From the NCBI GenBank assembly GCA_016707585.1, contig JADJHL010000008.1, positions 1-64,000 on the forward strand: a stretch of DNA of 64,000 nucleotides, written 5' to 3'. Every line of letters begins with the position of its first letter. Positions within the stretch are counted from its first letter, which is position 1. Under the pieces are notes generated by a model. The model saw nothing but the letters and a program-made list of their open reading frames with translations. It searched no databases and was not told the origin of the DNA. Both the position numbers and the translations under genes were made by a program. Shown here one piece after another: positions 1 through 7,583 of this stretch. This DNA is from Ignavibacteriales bacterium (GTDB lineage Bacteria > Bacteroidota > Ignavibacteria > Ignavibacteriales > Ignavibacteriaceae).

Positions 1-153
1 GCTGTTGAGATATTCAATAAAATACATCCCAATAGCAGAGTAACTAAACCTCAATTAACTAAGCAGCTTGAGTTATATGGTATCAAAGCAAAAAGATTAA
101 AAGAAAAGGAAAGTGACTCGGATAAGGATAGAAAGCAATTTTATAAATGGTAA
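1..153 (+). CDS. C-terminal end of an unidentified protein, cut by window edge
   Basis: An open frame enters from the left edge and ends at TAA 151-153, giving the last 50 residues of a protein that ends in Phe-Tyr-Lys-Trp. The tail is rich in Lys, Asp and Glu and contains a winged-helix-like stretch (LTKQLELYGIKAKRLKEK). Such tails occur in phage and plasmid primase/helicase proteins of the DUF3631/VapE kind, and the repeat field directly downstream would suit a replication gene. That family link is inference from a short fragment. The family is not recognised with confidence. Confidence 0.45.
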   Translation, partial: AVEIFNKIHPNSRVTKPQLTKQLELYGIKAKRLKEKESDSDKDRKQFYKW

Positions 154-160
154 TAAATCC

Positions 161-430
161 AAACCATACTTGAGCCAGGGTGCAAACCAGGGTAAAATGA
201 AAAAAAAGATGCGAATTTTATTAATAAACGAATAAAACCATACTAAACCATAGTAACCAGGGTATAAAATAATCAGAGAGAAGAAAGTTTTATAAAATAA
301 ATTTACCCTAAGAATACCTAACCACCCTGGCAAGTATGGTTTACCCTGGTATTGTTTGAAAATGAGCTGTAATCAAAGCTAGTTTAAAAACCAAGTATGG
401 TTTGACCCTGGTACGAACCAGGGTAGGTTA
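161..430. repeat. Field of direct and inverted short repeats (iteron-like)
   Basis: Two motifs recur in this gene-free stretch. CCAGGGT occurs at 174, 187, 257 and 418, and its complement ACCCTGG at about 324, 343 and 405. AAACCATA occurs at 161, 236 and 246, and its complement TATGGTTT at 335 and 396. The two motifs combine into 21-22-base units at 331-351 and 392-413 that differ by one inserted base, with an inverted copy near 161-181. Spacing is irregular, so this is not a CRISPR array. Iterons of a replication origin or a cluster of operator sites are the likeliest readings. Confidence 0.7.
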
Positions 431-516
431 GTCAGGTCTAATACAAAGAGAAAGTGAAAGATATCTTTAAACGTGGTAAGGATGTTTTATTAAACAGACA
501 AAAAGAGGCTTAAATA

Positions 517-840
517 ATGGGGATAAGAAAAAAGAGGGATACCAGCTATAGTATGACACAAAAACTATTGAAAAAATTAGGCGAGGGTAGGGTAGTAGAG
601 TATTGGACCAAATATGGAATGTACAAAGCATCCGAGTTGCTATCAATCGAGATGCAGGAATATGTAAGTCCCTACGTCCTCCGCTATATGAGCAACAAGT
701 ACAACTGGAAACGAGAGGTAAACAAACTAAGCGCCATATACAAAGGCGTAAGAGCTGGCACAGTCCCAGCAACTTATTATAAGCACCTGATATTTCCAGT
801 GGAGGAAATTAAAAATGAACTCAATAATATATCCAGATAA
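517..840 (+). CDS. Small hypothetical protein, possible helix-turn-helix
   Basis: This 107-residue basic protein starts at ATG 517 behind an AGAGG-type ribosome binding site. Residues about 30-65 (YGMYKASELLS, then SPYVLRYMSNKYNWKR) look like a helix-turn-helix DNA-binding unit: a first helix with an A-S-x-L-L core and a second, basic helix with a trailing Trp-Lys-Arg. The family is not recognised. It is the first gene after the repeat field, and its last 26 bases overlap the next gene, so the two are probably cotranscribed and translationally coupled. A role in binding the upstream repeats is possible but unsupported. Confidence 0.55.
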   Translation: MGIRKKRDTSYSMTQKLLKKLGEGRVVEYWTKYGMYKASELLSIEMQEYVSPYVLRYMSNKYNWKREVNKLSAIYKGVRAGTVPATYYKHLIFPVEEIKNELNNISR

Positions 841-1207
841 ATTAGACACTAAATTTTATGAGAAAACAATTCTAGCAAATCCAAACGTGATTCTTGATGG
901 TTTTTATTATGGACCATTAGATAAAGCTTACGAGGAAAGTAGGGTAGAGTTAGTAAATAGCTACAAGTTTACATACACCTGCGATTACTGGCTCGATGGT
1001 TACTATTGGCACGACGATCGATCTTATTTTCACGTAGCTGATACGAATGTCTTGCGATTGGTTGAAAAAAAATATGAAGAATTTTCTATTCCGCTTGGCT
1101 GTCTGATAATTGCTGTCAAGCATAGGGATGAAATGCACGTTATGAGCCCTGATGGTATGGGGTTTGATTTACTGTTTAACAAAAAAAGCATTTCACCAGT
1201 ATCTTGA
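815..1207 (+). CDS. Hypothetical protein, 130 aa
   Basis: An acidic, aromatic-rich protein with many Tyr, Trp and Asp residues (YWLDGYYWHDDRSYFHV in the middle). It has no signal peptide, membrane segment or recognised motif. ATG 815 has a strong ribosome binding site, GGAGGAAAT, inside the end of the preceding gene, which makes this start convincing despite the 26-base overlap. It belongs to the run of small plus-strand genes at 0.5-1.8 kb that looks like part of a mobile element. No function is proposed. Confidence 0.55.
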   Translation: MNSIIYPDKLDTKFYEKTILANPNVILDGFYYGPLDKAYEESRVELVNSYKFTYTCDYWLDGYYWHDDRSYFHVADTNVLRLVEKKYEEFSIPLGCLIIAVKHRDEMHVMSPDGMGFDLLFNKKSISPVS

Positions 1208-1238
1208 ATTAAACAAATAAACTAATGGAGGAATTAAA

Positions 1239-1421
1239 ATGAAAAATAACATCGATAAACAAATGCTTGAAAAGCAAAAGAATAGACCTAAAGAAAAAGC
1301 GGATGTAGTTTTTAATAAGCTTCTTGCTCAACAGAAAAAACCCAAAAACCCTTTTGATGAAGCGAGAACATTTACTACTCCATCAATGAAAGAAACTAAA
1401 CCAGGGCCGGATTATGTATAG
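1239..1421 (+). CDS. Small Lys-rich hypothetical protein, 60 aa
   Basis: A 60-residue, very polar protein with a KQKNRPKEKADVVFNKL stretch and a Pro/Thr-rich tail. ATG 1239 is preceded by a consensus GGAGGAATTAAA ribosome binding site, the main support that it is real. It has no recognisable domain. It lies 31 bases after the previous gene, and its end overlaps the next reading frame by 8 bases, so it fits one transcription unit. Probably a structural or accessory protein of a mobile element; function unknown. Confidence 0.5.
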   Translation: MKNNIDKQMLEKQKNRPKEKADVVFNKLLAQQKKPKNPFDEARTFTTPSMKETKPGPDYV

Positions 1422-1842
1422 ATTTATATTCACCCTAGCTACCCTGCTGGATTCAAAATCAAAGATCAGAAAACATTATAGCCCAGATACAATTATTTCT
1501 GATCTGTTTGATGAGGACCTCGATGAGATAGATTTCATAAAGTCTTTGTCGGAGCTTGAATAGATTTATGGATTTGAAATCCCAGAAGATCTATACGACA
1601 AAACAGATTTAACTCTTGGTGAATTTGCGGATGTGCTTTCACAACTGCCAGTAATAGCCAACGAACTTTATCCTGAATTCTTTGATGTCAAATTCACTTC
1701 GATGAAGCTAACGAAAAGATACATTGAGTTAGAGAATAAAACTGATGCTGAATCACTTTGTGAGATACAAAGAATAAATTATAAGTTTGAAGAGCTAGAT
1801 AATCGATTGAATGTTTTACTTGGGAATATTTTAGTTAATTAA
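1414..1842 (+). pseudogene. Small acidic protein interrupted by an in-frame TAG
   Basis: One frame runs from ATG 1414 to TAA 1842 but is cut by TAG at 1561-1563. Before the stop are 49 residues ending DEDLDEIDFIKSLSELE; after it the frame continues IYGFEIPEDLYDKTDLTLGE for another 93 residues. Read through, the join resembles the acyl-carrier-like pattern of an acidic helix followed by Y-G-x-x-I-P, and a GAG-to-TAG change would explain the break. It may be a pseudogene, a suppressed amber codon or a sequence error. A GTG at 1633 could give a shorter downstream product. The acyl-carrier resemblance is weak, and no phosphopantetheine DSL motif is seen. Confidence 0.5.
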
Positions 1843-1845
1843 AAT

Positions 1846-1869
1846 AGGGGAGTCGCCTCCCCTAATTTT
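1846..1869. terminator. Hairpin terminator between convergent genes
   Basis: AGGGGAG (1846-1852) pairs with CTCCCCT (1857-1863) around a TCGC loop, followed by AATTTTT. It lies 4 bases after the plus-strand stop codon and about 45 bases before the end of the convergent minus-strand gene, as expected for an intrinsic terminator of the plus-strand operon. Confidence 0.75.
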
Positions 1870-1913
1870 TACTTCAACAAAATCATTTTACTCGTCTGTA
1901 TCAAAACCAGTTT

Positions 1914-2696
1914 TCAATCTGTAATACTGATTTTAGATTGCGCTCCAACTTTCCATTTTTGATGTGTTTCAGACCATTCATTATCGTGAAGACCTAACCT
2001 AGCCGCCTGTCGAGGATGAACAAGTCTGATTAGTTTTAGTTTAATTCCTTCAAGATTTATTTCTATTGGATAACCATAGCTCTTACCTCTATCGAGTTCA
2101 TTTATTTCGGTACAGAATTTTGAAACAAAATTAGTTATTGGTTCATTACCAAGAGTTATTAAATATTCTGCTTGTGATAACTTAATCTCAGTCAGTATCT
2201 CCTGCCTTCTTTGATCTGATATATCTCTGTTTTCTGCATTTGCTTCCATTAGGGTTGGGAGAGAGATATTTAATGTATTAAGTAAATCTATATTTCTCAT
2301 AATAGCTTTTAGTTGCGAATGGTTCATCATACTATACGGTACAAGATCACATAACCAGCACTGATTTCTGTTTAAGCCAATTGGAATCAAATAGTCATTC
2401 TCTAATGCATTGCCGGATGGTCCATTAAATCTTTCACCCGCTGAAACAAGTTTCCCGGCTCCTTCAGGTAAATTTATTTTATTGATTATTTGATCAGCAC
2501 CGTCACCTTTCCAGAAAATATATGGTTCACTTGCAACCGCAATAGCTTTTATTAAAGTTTTACCTTTTGGGCTAAACCATTTTGCGTGGACAGCGCTTGC
2601 ATACACTCCAAGTATAAATATTTTTTTTGGTGTCCGATCTACTTGTTCAACTTTCTTAACCGGTTCATCAAATAGAAATTTTCCTAAATCTTCCAC
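1914..2696 (-). CDS. Uracil-DNA-glycosylase-superfamily-like protein (tentative)
   Basis: A 260-residue cytosolic protein. Near residue 27 is a hydrophobic strand followed by ILGVYASAVHAKW, in the middle SQAEYLITLGNEPI, and near the C-terminus LVHPRQAARLG. This layout (beta strand with G-x-Y/A-S motif, LG-x-E/A-x, then HP-x-x) recalls the fold order of uracil-DNA-glycosylase-like enzymes, but the match is by pattern only and the catalytic residues cannot be assigned. It starts at ATG 2696 and overlaps the upstream frame by 29 bases. Other nucleoside-processing folds are possible. Confidence 0.5.
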   Translation of the reverse strand: MEDLGKFLFDEPVKKVEQVDRTPKKIFILGVYASAVHAKWFSPKGKTLIKAIAVASEPYIFWKGDGADQIINKINLPEGAGKLVSAGERFNGPSGNALENDYLIPIGLNRNQCWLCDLVPYSMMNHSQLKAIMRNIDLLNTLNISLPTLMEANAENRDISDQRRQEILTEIKLSQAEYLITLGNEPITNFVSKFCTEINELDRGKSYGYPIEINLEGIKLKLIRLVHPRQAARLGLHDNEWSETHQKWKVGAQSKISITD

Positions 2697-2941
2697 TTCG
2701 ATCCTCTAAATAATGATTTAATTCTTCCTCTGTTTCAAACTCAATTATTTTAACTAACTGATCAAGCAAATCTTTATCATCTTCATCAAGAATATCTGCC
2801 ATAGTACCTTCATCAATTATAATATAATGTTTGTTGTCTTTATTGTCTGAAAAATTACCACCGCCCCAAAGCACCAATCATTTTTGCATCAGGAAAATTT
2901 TCTCTGTATTTATATCCAAAAGGGTGTTTGGTTATTTTCAT
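2668..2941 (-). pseudogene. Small acidic protein with probable frameshift
   Basis: Minus-strand ATG 2941 opens a frame (MKITKHPFGYKYRENFPDAK...) that stops after 28 residues near 2855. An overlapping frame continues from about 2877 to 2668, reading ...GGGNFSDNKDNKHYIIIDEG and then an acidic helix DILDEDDKDLLDQLVKIIEF. Joining them by a single-base change in the GGGGCGGTGG stretch (about 2860-2870) would give one protein of roughly 90 residues. The alternative is a separate 69-residue gene with a TTG start at 2877. Product unknown. It overlaps the gene downstream by 29 bases. Confidence 0.4.
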
Positions 2942-2961
2942 TTCAACTTGATTAATTAATT

Positions 2962-4370
2962 CTATTTATAATCAATAAAAACTTTTTCTGTAATCACACC
3001 ATTATCTGTAAATTTTATTTTTATTTGGTATGACCTTGGTTCTACTAACTCTGTTGGTTTTGTTAGTGAAAAATATCCAGCTACATCTGTTATTGTTTCT
3101 GGTCCTATCCATGTTCTTTTTTCTATTAATGATAGGTATGTGAATATTTTGTTTTCCTCTTGTCTTTGATTCTGTCTCTTGGATCTATGGGAGATTCCTA
3201 GGAGCTGTTGGACTTATATTTGAAAATATCAATTCACTCCCACCACCACGTGTTTTACTAATCTCCAATGTGTTCAGGCTCTATTCTTTCTGTGTTGAAA
3301 TAAAATTCTAGACTTGTTAGTTGATTTTTGGGCATTAATTACTATAATTGATAACTAAATCATTGTCTCCCATTTCTGGGTCTGATGTTGGTAGGAATTT
3401 GTAGTTTATGTATGAGGTGCCGTTATCCCCTATTGGTGTTCTTGTTTGTACTTCTTTGTAGAATGTTGTGTCCATTGGGAGTCCTACTGATGTTAGCATT
3501 TCAAGTGTTGAGTTTGTTATTACTTGTTCTGAATATGTTTGTGGTATGTTGATTCTGAATTCAAGATACTCCATAGGTTTTTGATTGGTAATTGAGGATT
3601 CATGTCTTAAACACCTATTCCTGAACAAAATACTAAAATGTTCTTTTGTGTTGTTTACTGTTTCTCCGTTTCTTGGATTTGTAAATGGAATATCTAAGTT
3701 TTTCTTTTCAAGAAGTGGTATGCTGTGTGAGATATTTATATTGTCAAGATTCCATCCGTTCCAAGGTTGAAACTGCTGTCTATAGTAATTAGATAGTGGA
3801 TCAGTTAGATCAAATCCATAAGCAAGCAAAGTATCTGAATTTACTTTTTTTAGATTTGTATAAGATTCAACATTATCATTTGTGTATCTATATGAATATT
3901 GTGAACCGACTTTTAAGAATTTATTTGTATGGTATGATTTATTTAGTTCAATTTGTGTCAAGTACATCCCATTAGCTAAAGAATTGATCTTAAGCTTGTT
4001 TACTCCTGATGTAAGTTTTTTATCAAAAATCTTTTCTCCAGAACTATTAGCAAATTTTTATTGATCCCGAAACAGGAAGTTCAATAATATTAGAATAATA
4101 TTTTATAACACCTATAGTATTTTTGAGACTTATCTCTTCAATATAATGTCTGGAACTGAAAAACCTTGAGAATTAGTGTATACAAGAGTTTATATGTTTT
4201 CTAGCGGCCAGTTATTGTTATACAGCATTACCATCACATTTATCAGACCCATGAAGTCGAGAATTTTGTCCTCTACTTTCCCAACTTATTATAATCTTCC
4301 AAGAAAATCTTGTTTGTGAAAATTTGAGAGGAAAAATGAAGATAAAAAAAGAAACCCACGCTGCTTTCAT
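2962..4370 (-). pseudogene. Degraded secreted protein with sorting-domain-like segment
   Basis: Minus-strand frames through this stretch form a broken exported protein. ATG 4370 opens with a signal-peptide-like start (MKAAWVSFFIFIFPLKFSQ) and is lost in frameshifts. A segment around 4000-4060 reads NSSGEKIFDKKLTSGVNKLK, then INSLANGMYLTQIEL, typical of the C-terminal sorting domains of Bacteroidota secreted proteins. The longest intact frame is 3335-3967 (210 residues, ending DNDLVINYSN). Another piece ending KVFIDYK stops at TAG near 2962. Several shifts are needed, so real decay is more likely than a single error. The original function cannot be told. Confidence 0.55.
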
Positions 4371-4477
4371 AACAAACCCAATAAAAATATGATGTGTAAT
4401 TTTAAGTAAAATGTTGAGAAGTCAAACTACTCTAATAAAAATTTATTATATTTCTTCTAGATAATGGAGCACTCAAG

Positions 4478-5329
4478 ATGATTAGAATTGGAACTTGCAG
4501 CTGGAAATATGATTCCTGGAAAGGGATTGTTTATCCTGATAAAGAAAAAATTAACTTCTTAGAAGAATATGCAAAACATTTCAATACTGTGGAAGTCGAT
4601 CAATGGTTCTGGTCATTGTTTGAACCAAAGAAAGCATTGCTTCCAAAGGAAAGTGATGTAAAGTCTTATGCTGAATCTGTTTCAGATAAATTCAGATTTA
4701 CTGTAAAGATTCCAAACAGTATAACACTAACTCACTTTTATAACAAAGATAAAACCGAAGAACTAAAACCAAATCCATTTTTTTTGAAGACTGATCTCTT
4801 TGAAAAATTTCTTGAAACTCTAAAACCAATGAAGAAAAATATTGGTGTGCTTATGTTTCAGTTTGAATATCTGAACAAACAAAAGATAAGTGGACTAACA
4901 GAATTTCTGGATAGGTTTGAATCCTTCATTGAATCAATAGATAAAAAATATGTTTACGGAGTAGAAATCCGTAATCCCAACTTTCTTAAAAAACCTTTCT
5001 TTGAGTTTCTAGAACGAAACAAATTAGCAATGGTATTCCTGCAAGGATATTATATGCCGCCAATCTGGGAGGTGTTTAATGAATACAAAGATGAAATACA
5101 ATCAACCGCAGTAATAAGATTACACGGACCAGATAGAAGTGGGATAGAAAAGAAAACAGGCAGCATCTGGAATCAAATCGTTGAACCCAAAGATGAGGAA
5201 CTAGATAAAGTTGCAGAGATAATTCACTACCTGAAGAATAAAAAAGTTGATACTTATGTAAATGTGAATAATCATTATGAAGGCAGTGCACCTCTGACAA
5301 TTCAAAAGATTAACAAGCTTATAAAATAA
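4478..5329 (+). CDS. DUF72 (YecE-like) family protein
   Basis: A 283-residue protein with the DUF72 TIM-barrel hallmarks: an N-terminal RIGTCSWKYDSWKGIVYP, the strand NTVEVDQWFWS where the family usually has E-x-N/D-x-x-F/Y, the central FTVKIPNSITLTH, then VYGVEIRNPNF and the C-terminal DTYVNVNNHYEGSAPLT. Length is normal for the family. Biochemical function is unproven; roles linked to Fe-S clusters or nucleic acids have been suggested. ATG 4478 follows a GGAG-containing spacer. It stands alone and converges on the HAD gene downstream, with only 4 bases between them. Confidence 0.9.
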   Translation: MIRIGTCSWKYDSWKGIVYPDKEKINFLEEYAKHFNTVEVDQWFWSLFEPKKALLPKESDVKSYAESVSDKFRFTVKIPNSITLTHFYNKDKTEELKPNPFFLKTDLFEKFLETLKPMKKNIGVLMFQFEYLNKQKISGLTEFLDRFESFIESIDKKYVYGVEIRNPNFLKKPFFEFLERNKLAMVFLQGYYMPPIWEVFNEYKDEIQSTAVIRLHGPDRSGIEKKTGSIWNQIVEPKDEELDKVAEIIHYLKNKKVDTYVNVNNHYEGSAPLTIQKINKLIK

Positions 5330-5333
5330 AAAT

Positions 5334-5789
5334 CTAGATTTTATTATTTTCAAAAAGTTCTCTGGCAGCAAAATAATGAGCTTCAGTTAATCCCTCATAC
5401 ATTTCTGTCAGCACACTTCTGTGTTTATGTTTTTCTAAAATATCTTCATCATCATCAAGAACTATATAATCCTTTACTTCCGGATGATTATCAAGCCAAA
5501 GCTGAATTTCATTTCCCCTATGAGGTGGATCTGTAACAGATGTTTGCCAATCCTTATGAAGATAATTAACCAAACCACTTTTCTTTAATTCTTCAGCAAG
5601 TTCTTTTTTGAATACGATTCTCCACAATGTCGTCATCACTATTTTTGCTTCATATTCTTCAACCAGCTTCTTTACAATATTAACTGCTTTTGGATCAAAT
5701 CTGGACCAACCCTTTATTTTAGTATTTACCGATTTGAAATAAACTTCAGAGTTTAGCACACCATCTATGTCTAGAAATATTATTTTCAT
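5334..5789 (-). CDS. HAD-superfamily phosphatase-like protein (Swiss-army-knife HAD type)
   Basis: A 151-residue protein starting MKIIFLDIDGVLNS, the DxDGV motif of the haloacid dehalogenase superfamily, with the nucleophile Asp and the acid/base Asp two residues later. Motif II is in IVMTTLWR (the Thr/Ser strand), and the acidic motif is YIVLDDDEDIL. There is no large cap domain. The compact layout matches the HAD domain found with RNA repair (Swiss army knife) proteins and free-standing nucleotidases. The substrate is unknown. Its stop lies 4 bases from the convergent DUF72 stop, leaving no room for a terminator. Confidence 0.85.
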   Translation of the reverse strand: MKIIFLDIDGVLNSEVYFKSVNTKIKGWSRFDPKAVNIVKKLVEEYEAKIVMTTLWRIVFKKELAEELKKSGLVNYLHKDWQTSVTDPPHRGNEIQLWLDNHPEVKDYIVLDDDEDILEKHKHRSVLTEMYEGLTEAHYFAARELFENNKI

Positions 5790-5955
5790 TTGATATGTAA
5801 TTTAGGAATTAGATGGAAAAGAGTTAAAACTAATGACTAAAATAAAAATCTCCGATGCGGGGTAAGACATTCAAGGATTGGGAATTTATTTATCTTTTAC
5901 AACAAATTGGGAAAATCATATTGCACCTCAAATCTAAAAATCTGAAACCAAAAAA

Positions 5956-7581
5956 TCAAGAAAACCTTTTAACTCTTCTTAAATTATTATCATCAATCTG
6001 TCCCACTGTATCTCTTAATACACCTAATGATCTTTGACTTAGTAAATCTATTTTAACAAGTCCCAGATCTTCCACACCATACATATCCGGCTGAGTTATT
6101 ATCAATCCTACTCCTTTGTTTGCTGCATACTCAAGAGCAGTATAGGTTGTAATTGGTAATGGAGAAATAACTATTCCACAAGGATGGATGCTTAAATGTC
6201 GTGGAAAGTTTGCAAGTCTTGCAGCAACATTGATTATACTCTTCCACGGTTCAATATTAAAGTTAAGTGATTTTGATTCTGGAAAACGTTTTGATATTTC
6301 CGGCAAGTTCTTAGCATCTGTCCAGGGAATGTGTTTACTGATTGTAGATATTTCTCTATCTGATATTCCAAATGCTTTTGCTGTTTCCCTGAATGCAGAA
6401 CGAGCTTTCATAGTCACGAAAGTTGATATAAATGCAACTTTGTTGTAACCATATTTCTTAAAAACGTACTGAACTATTTCATCTCTTTCTTTCCAGCTAA
6501 AATCTATATCAATATCCGGCAATGATGAACGGCTTCTATTCAGAAATCTTGTGAAGTAAAAATCATACTTAACCGGATCTACTTCTGTTAAACCCAGACA
6601 GTAACAAACCAGACTGTTTGCAGCAGAACCTCTTGTAAGAGTCATCATTGCTCTTCTTTTTGCTTCAAGGAATATATCGTGAACAATTAAAAAATAATCT
6701 GAAAGTTTAAGATCATCAATAACTTGTAGTTCTTCTTCCAGTCTGCTTTCAATGTTTTTTGCTAATACACCATAACGTTTAACAAGTCCCTCGTGAGCAT
6801 ACTTCCATAATAAAGTAAACCCTGAATGTTCTGTTATAGCAGGGAAGTTTGGAACGTGATGTTTGCCTAGCTCAAGATCAACATTACAGTTATCAATAAT
6901 AAATTGTGCATTGTCAAAAGCCTCAGGCAATTTATTCTTAAGATCAATAAAATGATGTGGGGATTTGAAATAATATTCTTTATCAACAAGCTCTTCCTCT
7001 TTAATATTTTTAACAGTACTTCCAGTTCTGATTGCAGAAACAACTTTGTGAAGTTTATAATCTGCGGGTTCAGAAAAATAAACAGGATTAGAGATTACAT
7101 ATTTAATGTCTTTTCGTTTAGCTACTTCGAATAATTTCCTGGCTTTAGGTTTGTTAGATTCGGTTATAATTAACTCTGCATAAATATTATTGTACACAGG
7201 AATCTTTAGTAACAATTCAATTGAAGAAATTAAGATGAATAGATTTTCAAATTCATTTTGCAGAAGACTAAATAATGAAAAATCATTTTTAAGTTTTCTT
7301 GCTGATATTATTCTACATATATCAGAATAACCGTTATAGTTTTTAGCAAGCAGTATAGCGTAAATATTTTTATTACCTGGTTCATCTATGTAAGTACCCA
7401 ATATTGGTTTGATGCCATTCTCGTTCGCCTTCTTATAAAAAGGGACTAGTCCATACATTGCATTTGTATCTGTTAGTGCAACAGCATTAAGATTATAGTG
7501 TAATGCTTTTTGGATGATATCATCAATGGTTATAACACCTTCAAGCAGGGAATAATTGGAATGGATATGTAATGCGTTCAT
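5956..7581 (-). CDS. dnaE: DNA polymerase III alpha subunit, N-terminal half (PHP and catalytic palm)
   Basis: 541 residues matching the first half of a DnaE-type replicative or error-prone polymerase. The N-terminal PHP domain opens MNALHIHSNYSLLEG and has ALTDTNAMYG. TRGSAANSLVCYCLG (about 317-330) is the palm G-S-A-A-x-S motif. PDIDIDFSWKERDE carries the first two catalytic Asp (about 356-360), and GLVKIDLLSQRSLG the third (about 512). The protein stops where an intact DnaE would enter the fingers. The rest is encoded by the gene immediately upstream in the same operon, in reverse order. ATG 7581 lies 2 bases after that gene's stop, with no Shine-Dalgarno sequence, so coupled translation is likely. 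No intein motif is seen. Confidence 0.9.
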   Translation of the reverse strand: MNALHIHSNYSLLEGVITIDDIIQKALHYNLNAVALTDTNAMYGLVPFYKKANENGIKPILGTYIDEPGNKNIYAILLAKNYNGYSDICRIISARKLKNDFSLFSLLQNEFENLFILISSIELLLKIPVYNNIYAELIITESNKPKARKLFEVAKRKDIKYVISNPVYFSEPADYKLHKVVSAIRTGSTVKNIKEEELVDKEYYFKSPHHFIDLKNKLPEAFDNAQFIIDNCNVDLELGKHHVPNFPAITEHSGFTLLWKYAHEGLVKRYGVLAKNIESRLEEELQVIDDLKLSDYFLIVHDIFLEAKRRAMMTLTRGSAANSLVCYCLGLTEVDPVKYDFYFTRFLNRSRSSLPDIDIDFSWKERDEIVQYVFKKYGYNKVAFISTFVTMKARSAFRETAKAFGISDREISTISKHIPWTDAKNLPEISKRFPESKSLNFNIEPWKSIINVAARLANFPRHLSIHPCGIVISPLPITTYTALEYAANKGVGLIITQPDMYGVEDLGLVKIDLLSQRSLGVLRDTVGQIDDNNLRRVKRFS

Positions 7582-7583
7582 AA

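Noticed and set aside
97..333. Minus-strand frame of 78 residues over the repeat field
   Set aside because: Hydrophobic, repeat-driven translation with no ribosome binding site; it arises from the repeats.
161..430. Possible CRISPR array
   Set aside because: Repeat units are short, in both orientations and irregularly spaced; there are no equal spacers and no cas genes.
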